A stretch of 64,000 nt of DNA from Protula sp. h YS-2021. Lineage: Eukaryota > Annelida > Polychaeta > Sabellida > Serpulidae. Made by a program: the position numbers and the translations under genes. The stretch is from positions 19,693,907 through 19,757,906 of the forward strand of contig OX457033.1 in assembly GCA_949752745.1 (NCBI GenBank), in the 5' to 3' direction. Shown here piece after piece: positions 1-11,589 of this stretch (position 1 is its first letter; the number at the start of each line of letters is the position of its first letter). The notes under the pieces were generated by a model. It worked only from the letters and a program-made list of their open reading frames with translations. It was not told the DNA's origin and did not search any database.

Positions 1-229
1 GCCGTACTCAAGATATTTCTTGCACATCGGCTAAAGGATGAGCAGAAGTACTCTACAATCCGTGATCTGAAATTTTCGTTAACGAAATGAATCCATTTCT
101 ATGAATCTGAAAAGCAACTAACAGAAACTGTGTGCAAACGGGAAACAGAACAGCAAGTCTAAAGTAACAGGTTTCTGAAACAAGACCAAGCTTTGACAAC
201 AGGGTCAGGAAGCTAAAATAATAAGCAAG

Positions 230-455
230 GTTCATTCAGTGTATCTAGCGTAAAGTATTCATGAAAATTAACCATGTGGCTTTGCACTTCAGGTACCACG
301 CCAAGCACGTGCTTACCAAAATATAAATCACAAATCAACAAAGTTCATTCAGTGCATCTAGCGTAAAGTGTTCATGAAAATTAACCATGTGGCCCTAATC
401 TCCAGGTACCACGCCAAGTACGTGCTTCATAACCAGAATGACATCAAGAATTTGA
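230..455. repeat. 113-bp tandem duplication, two copies
   Basis: Copies begin with GTTCATTCAGTG at 230 and 343. They share the same order of blocks (TCTAGCGTAAAG, CATGAAAATTAACCATGTGG, GGTACCACGCCAAG), with a few substitutions and a divergent spacer. Direct reading gives the 113-bp offset. The substitutions mean it is not very recent. Confidence 0.85.
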
Positions 456-1243
456 TAAACGAATGATAACCACCATATCAAAACTTAAACTGTCGGTGAT
501 GATGCGAATGTATTTCGAAACTACCAATGGTAAACTTCGCAATCTCTTATTATCGCCCAAAATGTTTGAATTCAATTTACTAGAAAACTTTTTCTCTCCA
601 CCCACCACCCTTTGTACACCCCTCTTGAACTACTTTGTCTAAATGTTTACGGATCTGTAAAGTTGTATCAGTCCTTTATTCCGCTAAATATTTTACAAAT
701 CAGCAAGTCAAAAAGAAATGATGAAAGTGAACATATTTTAAAGATAGTCAGGGTTAGTCCAACGGTAATAAACTATAATACAGCTATACAAGTACGGAAG
801 TGGGAGACGAAAAAGCGAAACATCACTGCAATTCTACAGTAAATAACATGTATAAAGGCACAGGTCAGATATGCATACTACTACACTGATTTTGACATTC
901 TGGTTTATTACAAATTTTGTTAAATACCAAATGTATTGTTTCATTTACATCCACTTTTTGGACGTTTTTCTGTGACCACATTTGTTTGGACCATAACTCT
1001 ATCAGTGTCAAATGAATTTAGTTTCCATTTTCGTAAAAAGAACTTTAAAGTCGTTTATTGCGATTTTTTAATTTAGCCATATTTGAAAGAGAATAAGATT
1101 CAAGATATACAATTGGCTTGCATTGATCATAATTACATAGGTTTTCGCCATACTCCCAACAGGTGAGAAAGAAAGTTGGAAAATTCCAAACAAAAACAAA
1201 CAAAAACGGTTTTAGATTCGAACTCTGTAGTTAGAGATTCGAG

Positions 1244-1327
1244 CTATTAACATAAGACATAACTTCTCATCGCAGTCATATTCGTCTATTAACATAAGAC
1301 ATAACTTCTCATCGCAGTCATATTCGT
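1244..1327. repeat. Exact 42-bp tandem duplication
   Basis: The 42 bases starting CTATTAACATAAGACATAAC at 1244 are repeated immediately at 1286 with no difference I can see. This is a recent slippage or unequal-exchange event, or possibly an assembly artefact. No coding potential. Confidence 0.9.
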
Positions 1328-2687
1328 AAGTTGACAAGCTTGTCTCATCTAAAAAACTACGAAAATCAATCTTTCCCTGCAATTTTTGGGATCATATTCA
1401 AATTTTATGGGAACACAATAATGAAGTGTCTTGATTTGTCATAGGTTACCCTCTTTTAAAGTGCTTTCATTGAACTGCTTGACTGCTTCCAATAAAAAAC
1501 GATTATGGAGGAATGTAAATATGCCAGTTGCTGTTTTCACATCTGCTATATCTAGGTATCTTGGACAAATAATTCCCGTTGTCTTTAAATAATGTCTAGC
1601 CTCTAGGCCCAAAATTGTATTGTGTTGATTTTGCTTTGAATTAATATTAGTGTGAATAATACTGTATTGCTATCAACTTATATAGGGTAAGTTGCCCCTG
1701 GTTACAATGTCCCTGGCCATGATTATGAGAAAGTTTACTCTTTATCTGGTGTTTAACAACTGGTGTTTACTCACCACAACTATTAACGGGGTTAGCCATT
1801 AATATTTTTCAATTGAAGATATCCTAACATTAGTTCGTTTATATCTGAAGAACAAAGAACAAGTTTGACCTTGTAGTTAACTGGATATTTAACTTAAGAG
1901 ACATAATAGATGCATTTGCGATTCGAACGAAAACAACACTTATTTATAAATAAAAGGTTTGATTCCCGTCCAAATTGTGCTAGGCGCCGCTGTGACATCT
2001 TTTAGTATTTAGCCTTTTCATCCCAGGTGTCAAAACTAATTTTAGCTTTTCAGAAGACAAGGAAAGAGAAATAAAGATTGTTCGCATGGATAAAACAAGC
2101 ACTTTACACGGACTGATCATGGACGCGACGCGATGTTTAATGTCTTTTTGTCATGTCATTCCTTGCGCAAGTCATGTTTTATGTCATGTTTCTCCTTTGT
2201 CAATACAATTTTTCTTTGTTTTCTTTTATTTTTTATTTTTTTTGGGGGGGGGGTGGAGTAAAAAAGGCAGAAAAGCGTAATAGTTTTATTTCTCTTTTTT
2301 TTAGTTCGCTCTGCTGAAGCTGTATTTTCCATCGCAAGATTTGGTTCCGAGTGCTAACAAATTCCAGAAGCAGCATGCGGCTCAACTTGTTAACAAATGC
2401 AGAAACAAACCTAGAAACAGGATATCAAAGATTTCCCTAGGCGTGAGAAGGCTGTGGATAAAATTTACAGTATAATCGTCACAAATTAGTAAAAAGTATG
2501 TTCTGATATTTGACTTTGATCTCAGGATAGTACATCCCAGAGAATGAGAAACGATATTGTTTTTGCGTGCCTTAGTGACTATCTTATAGCTGTAATGTGT
2601 GATATTCTTTCAAGTTAAGGTAAGATTGGAGATAACAACGAATATGTTTGGTGTTAATTTGGAAAATAATTCAAGACAAAGGCAGCT

Positions 2688-2748
2688 ATGGCGAATATAA
2701 GGGACTTGTTAATAGTGTTTTTTGTAGTAAAGATATTTCCAGCTGAAG
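2688..2748 (+). CDS. Candidate signal-peptide exon of the lectin-like gene
   Basis: ATG at 2688 opens MANIRDLLIVFFVVKIFPAE, a short basic N-terminus followed by a strongly hydrophobic core, as expected of a secretory signal. It is followed by a good donor (GAAG/GTAGGA). It lies about 155 bp before the first SUEL-like exon. Without splicing the frame closes four codons later. The phase mismatch with the next exon lowers confidence. Confidence 0.45.
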
Positions 2749-2903
2749 GTAGGAATTGAAACTAAAAACACAGTTATAAAAGATACAAACGTGCAATTAA
2801 ATATATATTTATTAACAAGGGAAAGCAGAATATAAAACCAGAAAATAAATTACATTTTATTTTACTTTACGGATGCCCTTTCTTTTCTAACATTATTTTT
2901 AAG

Positions 2904-3010
2904 TTGTTGCGAAGAGCAAAAGGGAACGTTAGGTTGTCCCTCTGCTAGAGTAATACAGATTGAAAAGGCTCTTTATGGTTACGAGGAAAAAATACATGTG
3001 TCGGTCCAAG
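2904..3010 (+). CDS. SUEL lectin domain, N-terminal half exon
   Basis: After a TTTTTAAG acceptor the frame reads CEEQKGTLGCPS, then VIQIEKALYGYEEK, then a GTTAGT donor. The pattern C-E-x(n)-L-x-C-P-x(3)-V-I-x-I-x(2)-A-x-Y-G is the diagnostic start of SUEL domains. Only this frame is open, and it needs a phase-2 upstream exon. Confidence 0.5.
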
Positions 3011-3557
3011 GTTAGTTGGTAGGCTAAATTCTGCTGTAATTTAGCCACATTTTCAATATTTGATGAAGTGAATGAACTGGATAAGGTAGCAAAATGCCCT
3101 TCTAGTGTGCTTGCCTCTTTCCTAATGTGTCAGAATTTTACTAAAAGCTTTTTCAACGAATGGTTCGGGAACAGAGGATATGTCTGGAAGTAGGTTGGGT
3201 GGGCGTGGGTTGCATTGTACAATTTTTAACGAACAGACCATGACAACATTTTTTACGAAAATTTCCTTGAAAAATTTCTTTATTTTACAATTTGCTTCAT
3301 TTCCATTTAGTCATTTATTTCTATTTCATTATTTTTCTAAAGCAACATGCAGAGGCATCAAATTGCTAGGTATTTGTACACTGTACACAAAACACAAAAC
3401 ACTGTACACAAAACATATAAAATAAAAGTTATCTTTTGACATTTTCTGGTACATTGATATCAGTTATTCAAGTCCAGCAAACACCTGAGCGGATTTGGGG
3501 GAGTTAAGCAGTGCTTGTTAATACTAAGAATATTATATCTTAATTTATAATCGACAG

Positions 3558-3766
3558 CGAAACACTTACAAATTATTCTGTGCATCTAATATTCGCATCA
3601 AAGAATGAGAGTGTTCCTACATGCCTGAGTGATGTCACAAATGATGTGGAAGCGCTCTGTAATGGTCTAACTCTTTGTCATCTTGGAGCAGACTTCACTG
3701 ATCCATGTCCATTCATGGACGAGCCCAACATGCTGCAAGTAAACTGGACCTGCATTAATGAATACG
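3558..3766 (+). CDS. SUEL lectin domain, C-terminal half exon
   Basis: Following a GACAG acceptor, the frame runs ETLTNYSVHLIF, then PTCLSDVTNDVEALCNG, then FTDPCPF and LQVNWTC. A GTACTT donor lies just after, at 3767. The C-x-G, DPC and V-x-W/Y-x-C spacing is that of the SUEL C-terminal half. The usual YLxV is present as MLQV. Confidence 0.5.
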
Positions 3767-4669
3767 GTACTTCGCTTGCCATTTCATTTGATGCCGGGAA
3801 TCTAATTTTTTGCACAAAACATTTTCCGCAGTAGCGGATGAAGCTATAATTAATAGTTTTATTTGTAATAGATAAATATAAATATCATCTTCCTTATTAT
3901 CTGCCGTGGCGAATAATAAGAATGAAAATTTCATTTCATCGTGTTTAGGTTTCTTTCCAATTTTATTACAGCATCTCACAGATTGATATTTATATATAAC
4001 TGCCCTTTGGGGCTATTCGCCGTTGCACTATTTGTTAAGCTTATTACATTTTTCAAATGCTTCTATTCCTAGAGTTTTGATCAGTTTTCCTTCATTTTTC
4101 AAGACGTTTTTCTAGGTGTTTCTATATGAAACAATATTTTGTGAGCGAGAGCAGTGCAATTTCACCTTTTCTTAATTTCTGTTTCATGTTATTCATGAAG
4201 GTGATTATATGGTAAAAGAATGATGTGAACCACAGGAAAAGATGTTGCTATGTGACAGACATAACGGCATCAACCTTGCAAGGGCAATCTACGGTCTAAG
4301 GTGGTGGTCCTTGGTAATTTCTAGAAGTTCAATATTACCTTACAATTGGATTTAACTTAAATATGTTTGGGGGAATGGAAAAGTGAGATGTGCTAAAAAA
4401 AGTAAGTGAAATCTTATTTTGTTCGCTATATTTATTCTTGACTCGACCTATAAACTTTTATTGTCATATAAAATATTTATATTATATATTTTATTTTTTA
4501 TTATATAAAAACAAAAACAAATTTTATTCCTGTTATCAAATAAATAAAAGAAAATTAAAAGTATTGGATAATGATATTTTAGACTCAAAAGAAAACAAAT
4601 AATCTCATTTTTGAAAGAAAATTTTTGCGAACAAAATATGTGAATCGTTCAGGCAAAATTAAAAAGAAT

Positions 4670-4712
4670 TTTGGTCAACGCTGGGATATAAAATATCCCA
4701 GCGTTGACCAAA
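4670..4712. repeat. Perfect 20-bp inverted repeat with 3-nt loop
   Basis: TTTGGTCAACGCTGGGATAT at 4670-4689 is followed by AAA and then its exact reverse complement at 4693-4712. Such a perfect 43-nt cruciform or hairpin is rare by chance. It lies 22 bp before the second, truncated lectin fragment. Its function is unknown; a terminal hairpin of a small element or a DNA-repair product are both possible. Confidence 0.9.
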
Positions 4713-4734
4713 TGCAATAAATATTTTGAAAATT

Positions 4735-4872
4735 GTTCCACCGAGGAATGCAAGTCTGCCTACTTGTGTCAGTGATGTGACGCCCGATGCAGCAACGCAA
4801 TGTCACGGGTACAGGCTTTATCCTGTGACAGTAGTCTCCCCTGACCCTTGTCCAGATTATACCAGTCGCTAA
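4735..4872 (+). pseudogene. Truncated SUEL domain copy
   Basis: The open stretch contains PTCVSDVTPDAATQCHG and SPDPCP, then ends at TAA (4870-4872). It aligns closely with PTCLSDVTNDVEALCNG and DPCP of the exon at 3558, so it is a duplicated domain. It lacks the closing V-x-Y-x-C cysteine and any clear 3' splice site upstream, where a TGA interrupts. I regard it as a broken duplicate. Confidence 0.5.
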
Positions 4873-5531
4873 TTTCCTGCGAGTGGATTGGTCGTGCGAT
4901 TACAAACGCTATGGTAATTGAAAATATACTGGTACAGCATTCAGCTTTGCCAGGGGCTGGATTCGAGCCCGCACATAGTTATTGCCAGGTTAGCGATACG
5001 AGAACGTCAGCTAGTAACCGCTCTCAAATAGTCTGAATTAGTAAATTTACATACACTCCAGCATTTATTTCTAAATTTTTTTAATAAAGTCCCGGATCGA
5101 TATTGCTGAAATATTCCAGTATATTGCAGAACATCAAATAAATTGTCACATTATTATTATTATTATTATTATTACGTCACCAGAAGACACATGGTCCTGT
5201 GTATTAACCAATACAAATATCAGTGCATTTCGGTTGTGTCAATGGCAACACAATAATGAATATAGATCGTGCCTACTATGGCCATTACCAGTCTCGACTA
5301 CTCTGTGTTGGTTTCAGGTAAAATTTCAAATTAAATGTTGGTTGGTTGAAGAAGAATTGCAGGTTTAAACTATGAGCACCAACACAAGGTAATCGCTAAT
5401 AAATTCATCTTGTTTGTTACTTTAATGGAGAATGAGAAATGGTACCCCTCAGCCCTAACAAAAGGATTAATCGGGCGATTAAAATTCATATCTAAGTTTA
5501 ATATAAGCTATAATGCAGGTTCGGTGTAAAG

Positions 5532-5750
5532 AGCCCAAGATCGTCAAAAGCAACAGCATTTTATTAATAGGTTCAGAAATCATCCAACATGTTTTGATAC
5601 CGTCACCACCGAAATAGTTCAACAGTGCAATGGTAGAAGTTATTGTGACCATACCATATATGTTGGAGATCCTTGTGGAATTCAAGCTATTTCTGAGAGA
5701 AGCCTTGAATTGTACATATCTTACTCTTGCACAACAGCTGAAATATAGAA
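5532..5750 (+). CDS. Third SUEL domain, C-terminal half exon
   Basis: In the plus frame after a stop at 5527 the reading is HPTCFDTVTTEIVQQCNG, then YVGDPCG, then LELYISYSC and a TAG. This carries the complete SUEL C-terminal signature C-x-G, GDPC, YIxYxC. The acceptor is weak (GTGTAAAG) and no N-terminal half is recognisable nearby. The TAG directly after the domain would make it the terminal exon. Confidence 0.45.
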
Positions 5751-5766
5751 CCAGATAATTCACCAT

Positions 5767-7540
5767 TTTAAACTCTTGTCAATTATATGTAAAATTTTAT
5801 TGAATTATGAAACACATTTTACAAAATGGTAAATGACTTTACCACAATATATGCACTGATGGTCAGTTAACTAAGTATTTAAACACTTTCTTCTTCACAC
5901 TTTTTACTTTATTTTAGTGTGTTTTTTTCAGTTCTAAATGTTTAAGATTTTAATAAATGATTACAGAGTCATATGGAAATTCTAAACATACAGTATGACA
6001 TTATATTTTGATTCTTGTAACTTTAAATTTCTCAAATGAATAGACGTTTTCTACATAAAAATGTGTGATATTCAAAATAGTTGCATATTTTTCAAGTCTC
6101 CATTTGCTAAAAATATTATAACTGGCCTTATTAACTACTTATATGGCACTAAATAATTTACATTCAAATGTTATGGTTCACCGGAAATATCAAATAATTC
6201 ACTGACTTATGACAGTTTAGTATCGCAGTAGCATCATTTTCATATCATGAACAAATATCAATTTTTAGATCACGGCGCAGCTGGTAATATGCTAGTTGCC
6301 TCTGAAAGAGCCGAATAAGACATAAGGCAACTGTGCTGAGACGAGCACTTTCTGCTGCGTAACAATACAGCTTATTTCACTAAGTTCACAGATCGAAAAG
6401 AAGGCGTATTTTTTAATCATACATTTTATGTGTTTCATTCAATGCAATACAGAAAGAAGGGTAATTTCCTAAATGGAATAACAATATCATGGTAAACAAA
6501 TGAATGTTTGACATTTAATCTGCTCTATTTTTGCTCCTCAAGGACATTTCATTGAGGCCCATAAATTAAGAGTTTAAGGCATAGTCTACAAAAGAAAAAG
6601 AAAAATTTGTTTGTAAGACTAAACAGCAACTTTGCCTTTTTACTTTTAGATTAAGCGACGTGAACAGACCTGTAGGCGCTACTCGACAGTGGCTTTCGGT
6701 AACAGTTTAACAACGCTGTCCCATATTCAACAAAAGACCTCAAACTGATTCCCTAAAACATCTTTTAAATAGTAATAAATCGATCTACAAGTCCCTAAAT
6801 GTAAATTTTGCGCAATCTAAGCTGGATAAAGCCCTGTTCTTAAAGAAGATTATCCCTTTCAACGTTTTCATAATAAGATCTCCGGGTTTCTGTGAAAAAC
6901 ATTTGTTCATCATTGAGCTAAATTTTTCCTAAAGGAAAATTCTTCTGTATTTGTTTCTGTTTCTTGAGGTTAATTAAGCATTTAAAATACTGTATGATAT
7001 TAAGCTATTCCTGTTTATAGTTTAGTTTTGCTTATCTACTTCATAATTTTGCTTTAAAGCTAATTCAGGACGTTCGAAATTATTTGAGCATCTTACTCCA
7101 ATGATGATGTCAAACATAGGGCACATAATTACGCACAATTTTTTAGTTTCTTTCATGTACTTAGAAATGGTCAAAAGGTATATAAAATGCCGCTATTGTT
7201 TTCATATATGTGTACTGTAAGAAAATTTCTGTTCCTCTTTTCCTAGCCAGGTGCTTGTGACTGCCACTAGTTAGAAAAAGAACTGCTCGGGGAGCAGGTG
7301 GTTTCCTGTTTCTTTTTTTCTAGATATTCCACAATCATTCATTCTCAATATAACGCCCCACTAACGTTTGAGAGTGATATTATCACCTCTTTGACATAAG
7401 ATAATATTTAGAGTGACTTCTGCATTAGGGATTCTAAACGTTGTTGTGCAAAGTAACTCCCCACATAGAATGACAAACGTCATTAATTAGTGGCTTTAGG
7501 TTCCCATTTAACCCTAAACTGCAAACCACTTCCACTCTAG
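5767..7540. other. Gene-free AT-rich stretch
   Basis: No ORF, splice-bounded coding block, RNA gene or ordered repeat recognised. Composition is uniformly AT-rich with many stops in all frames. It separates the lectin-like relic from the LINE fragment. Confidence 0.6.
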
Positions 7541-7544
7541 AGCA

Positions 7545-9665
7545 GTTTATCATCTACACTTGCCAATCTTTATCAATGCCAGCACTGATAAAAAGACATC
7601 TTCCTTACAGCTCGCAAACTGAAATCAGCCGTGGCAAGCCATGGATCACAGCTCAGTTTAAATCTCTCATCTCCCGCAGACAGTATGCCCTGAGAACAAG
7701 AGATAAAACACTATATAATACCCTGAAAAACTAAATAAATCGACTTAACAGAAAGCTACGACTGACCTACTACCAAAGCAAAGTGTGGGAAAACAACCCA
7801 AAAAAAATGGTGGAGTAAAACAAAGAAATAACTGGAATAAGCAAGGGATAGAACACATCAGTTTTTCAAAATCTCGCTAGCGACATATGTCATGACAACC
7901 TCAACCGCCTATCCAGCGACATAAACGACTACATTCAACCGCCTACCAACTCTCTAGGAAAAAGTAAGGTTTCCAGCTTAAACGCGGAACCACCAGATTC
8001 CTTGGATATCTCTGTTGAGCAAGTTGAAAGCAGCTCAAGAAGATAAAGCCCGCCAAAGCTGCTGGGCCTGATGATATTAGCCCCTGGATGCTACGAGATT
8101 TATCAAATACTTTAGCCAAACATACAACGTGTCTATTCTACATCAACTCACTAAGAGAAGGATGTATACCCGAAAAGTGAAAGTCAGCAATTGTATTCCC
8201 TGTCCCAAAATCACCATCAAAATCTATAAGCAAGGATATTTGACTCATCTCGCGGACAAGCCTTATTGCAAAAGAACTGGAAGGAATTGTTATAAACGAG
8301 TTACACAAATACGCCAAACCAGACAAAAAGTAATTCGGCAATCAAAGGAATGTTTCTACAATCAACCTATTTGTAGAATATTGAATGACTGGTATGAAGC
8401 AACACATGAAAGCAAAATGATACGGATTGTGTTTCTAACTATGCGAAAGCATTCGATCACATCAGTAACCACATTCTGATTTCAAAAGCTGAAAAAAACT
8501 GGATCACCTCACTCAATTGTAAAGTGGCTTACAGCCTTCCTAATCAACCGATACTAGCGCGTCAGAATTGAATCGAATTTGTCAAAACCATTCCACATGA
8601 AGGGAGTCTTACCACAGGATGTCATTTTCGGGATGGAAGGATTCATTATAACGATCAAGGATTTAAATTAACCCTTACCACTGTACAAATATGTCGACGA
8701 CAACACAGTCTGCGAAATAATTCCAACCGGAGGCCACAGCTGTCACCTTCAGCAATCTATTGACATTACCAGCCAAGGGATTAAAAAATAAAAGTAATGA
8801 AAATAAAACCAACAAAACAAAAGAGATGTTAATAAATGTCAGCACAAAAGAGACTCATCCGCCAGCAATAGTGATAGATGGCGAAGCAATTGAGCGCGTA
8901 AACAGTATCAAACTTGTCGGAGTTATAATACAAGAAAACCATAAATTTGATCAACACGTTGAAGGTTTGGTTGATAATGCCGCAACTGAACTACATTTTA
9001 CTGCCCAACTAAGAAGATCGAGTCTCAATGAAGACGAACTTGTCAATTTCTATACCTTCATAGTCCGGTCAAGACTAGATTACGCGGTACCAGCTTGGGC
9101 AACAAAACTCACAGCTGAATAATCTGAAGCTTTAGAAAAGATACAAAGGCGAGCACTTCGCATTATAGCTCTAGCCCTGTCATGTGAAGACGCTTTAGCC
9201 TCACTTAAGCTGAAATCACTCTAAGTGAGACGAAATTATTTTTGCAAAAAGTTCTTTAAAGAAATAGTGAACAATCACTAATGTTTACCCCCAAGAAAAG
9301 ATACTTTACATAATACTAGAGACAACAGAAAATTCCCCCTTTCAAACGTAAAAACCGATAGATATAAGAACTCCTTCATCCCCTACGGACTGTTCAATCT
9401 CCACTAACCCATATGAACTCGAAACCAGCAAAGTCATTTTACATAAATCTCTGAAATCACCTCATTTTCTACTTAAATCTCTTTGAACTATATGGAAACA
9501 TTTAAATTTAAGAGCAAAACATCATTAACTGAAATGACTCAAAAAACTTAAATATGATTAATTTGCAGTATCTGATTCAATTATATTCTTTTTTTATTTG
9601 TTGTTTTACATAATTCAACAGTAATGGTTGCAATTCGAAATAAACTCTACTCTACTCTACTACTC
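7545..9665 (+). mobile_element. Degenerate non-LTR retrotransposon (CR1/jockey-like LINE), RT part
   Basis: Several frames give LINE ORF2 pieces in the right order. A pre-RT linker (FKSLISRRQYALRTRDKTLY, ~7661-7720) is followed by the start of RT (PAKAAGPDDISPWMLRD, ~8048). Then come an AKAFDHISNHILISKA palm motif (~8440), a YVDD active site (~8690) and the thumb region (KLVGVIIQE to FIVRSRLDYAVPAW, ~8909-9100). It ends with a C-terminal EALEKIQRRALRII and CKKFFKEI block (~9125-9270). Stops and frameshifts separate them, so the copy is dead. The endonuclease end is missing, which is typical 5' truncation. It ends near a CTCTACT microsatellite at 9642-9670. Confidence 0.85.
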
Positions 9666-9980
9666 TACTCATTGTGGGCGCTGGAAATATATATCCAGAG
9701 GTTAGTTGTTTAATAACAACGAAATGCCACGAAAACAGCGCCACACACCGGTGCATTTGTGAAGCTGCGAAGCCATATTGGATTTTTGAGAATCTTGATT
9801 TACATCTAGCCCGCGTTTGTGACTTATTTGAGCTTGAAAGGTATAAAATTTGTTCATGGTGTTTAAAGGTGTGGTATTGTGTTATTTTTGCATACCTTAA
9901 AATAATGTCTGTTACAATTGGTTTGTTCTTTATCGCTCTTTTAACATTGCACGTGGTGCCTTTCCGACAAATCCGAAGGC

Positions 9981-10175
9981 ATGACGTGCTGTTTTTGCCG
10001 GTATTCGTGTGGAGAAGCCGACTTCAGTATTTATAGGACCCAGTACAACAAAAATAATCGAAGAAAAGAGCAAATGTGTAGAATTTTCAAGGGGATGCGG
10101 AATAGGTTGCACAGATTTCAGTACGAGGCAAAGAACAGTCAAATTGAACAGCACATCGTAATTTGGTTAAATTGA
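9981..10175 (+). pseudogene. Small ORF with zinc-finger-like start, unrecognised
   Basis: A 64-codon frame opens MTCCFCRYSCGEADFSIYRT and is lysine/arginine-rich afterwards. The paired cysteines followed by a hydrophobic/aromatic stretch recall the first half of a C2H2 finger as found at the N-terminus of some transposon polyproteins. The expected histidines are not there. The frame runs straight into the inverted-repeat element at 10175, which would truncate it. I do not assign a function. Confidence 0.25.
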
Positions 10176-10906
10176 ATCCGGGACAGAAGGGCCTTGGACA
10201 TAAGGGCCTTTCAAAAAACGGCCTTTTCCAAAAGGGCCTTTCCCAAAACGGCCCTAAATGAAAAGTTGGACAAAAGGGCCTTCAGAAATTTTTTCTTGAA
10301 TATGGTTCTCAAAATTATTTTAATTTTGGTGTAATAAATTAACAACTCCAAAAACAAAGTTTATTGAGTTAAAAAATGGTCACAGTTCAAGTAGAGACCT
10401 CAAATTCTGAACTCCTTATATATTGGCAAGACACTGACACGCCAACATCATCCCGATTAGCGCGTGAGTTTAAACAGCAGAGTGCAGAGGAACGAAACAA
10501 ATGACAGAGATTATTTTTTGTGGCACATGACTCCGAAATCTGGCATCTAAAGACAGTGATGGGAAGTAATTGAAATTGAAAGAGTCTTTGCAATGAGTAA
10601 AACATCAAGGCAGTGATTGGTACAAACAGGGATTATCCTGTGGCACAGTGCTTGGGAAATCTCAAGCGAGTGATGGGGAGTAACTGAAACAAATCATCAA
10701 GGCAGTTATCTGTAAAAACATAATGAAGTTTGTTTTATAACTTGTTATTTTATTACATATTTTATTAAATAATTAAAACTCAAAATCCTTGAAAAAATTC
10801 TCAAGGCCCTTTTGTCCAACTTTTCATTTAGGGCCGTTTTGGGGAAGGCCTTTTCGGGAAAGGCCCACATGTCCCAGGCCCTTCTGTCTGGATATCGGTT
10901 AAATTG
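10165..10906. mobile_element. 722-bp inverted-repeat (MITE-like) element with 10-bp TSD
   Basis: GGTTAAATTG occurs at 10165-10174 and again at 10897-10906, flanking 10175-10896. The ends form ~120-bp imperfect terminal inverted repeats. The left end has GACAGAAGGGCC and a series of AAGGGCCTTT/AAACGGCC blocks, and the right end is its complement. The middle is AT-rich with no transposase frame. A 9-10 bp duplication and long terminal repeats would fit a Mutator-like or foldback MITE. The family is inferred, not shown. Confidence 0.8.
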
Positions 10907-11589
10907 CATATTGGCCTGTTAGCTGCAGAAGATTATCATAACTTATACAGACATGAGAAATCTCCGCTTTTTCCGCTTTTTTTGGGCTTCAAATTTAGGG
11001 TCTCCGAGATCAATGCAAATCCGTCGAGACCTCCAGTAATGCCAGAAAAATTGCCTTCGGCCCTTCAGTAAAATCTCCGCTTTTTTCGCCTCCGGCTGTT
11101 CTTATGTCTGCTTATAATAAGAATCACGTGGTGAGTTGCGGGACGCCTTGTTTGTAAATAAGACTGGGATAAGCGGTGAAAATGCTGCTTTCACACTAAA
11201 AGAATATATTTCCAGTTTTGCCAATTACGATATGCTGTTCAATTTTATGTTTCACTCCTTGTACACTAATCACAAAACGACCGCGTAACCTCAGGAGAGA
11301 AACACGAAATTGAACAACACATTGAAATTGGCAAAACTGAAAATGTGTACTTTTAATGTCAAAGCAGCATCGGTTATTCAGTTTTCTTTTACAAACTGGT
11401 AGCCCCGCAGTTCGCTACAACATTCTTGTTGAAGGTCGTGATTATCTTATAATCTTCCCATGACAGCAAGAGTCATAGTTCCTATAGTAGAACTTACTTT
11501 TGGTGTGATTTTTGGCAGTCTCGGCCCACGACTCTGGCAAATGCCGTTATTCTAGAAAGGGTTCATCACATAAATGACCGTATTATTAG

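Larger units (their letters stand above)
1..2687. other. Non-coding stretch with two short tandem duplications
   Basis: AT-rich with no ORF I can relate to a protein family. Short open frames such as 612-842 have no recognisable domain or splice context. The stretch holds an imperfect two-copy repeat at 230-455, an exact 42-bp two-copy repeat at 1244-1327 and a ten-base poly(G) run at 2244-2253. A partial reverse-strand match to the dispersed AATGTCCAGGGAC motif lies at 1698-1721. The promoter of the lectin-like gene at 2688 should lie at the right end, but I see no clear TATA box or initiator. Confidence 0.6.
2688..5753 (+). pseudogene. SUEL/rhamnose-binding lectin-like gene, multi-exon, probably decaying
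   Basis: Recognisable pieces in order are: a signal-peptide exon (2688-2748); an N-terminal SUEL (Gal_Lectin) half with CEE, GCPS and ALYGY (2904-3010); a C-terminal half with CLSDV, LCNGL and DPCP, ending in NWTC (3558-3766); a truncated second C-terminal half (4735-4872); and a third with QQCNG, GDPCG and ISYSC (5532-5750). The SUEL family binds L-rhamnose or galactose and is common in secreted lectins and adhesion receptors of marine invertebrates. Each exon is open, but the splice phases do not fit: donors at 2749 and 3011 are phase 1, while the next acceptors need phase 2. The second copy lacks its N-terminal half and stops early. I infer a relic or partly mis-resolved gene. Transcript data would decide. 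Confidence 0.5.

Noticed and set aside
4880..5040. tRNA-derived SINE suggested by GGATTCGAGCCC
   Set aside because: The B-box-like sequence is isolated; the rest does not fold as tRNA and no second copy is in the window to support a SINE.
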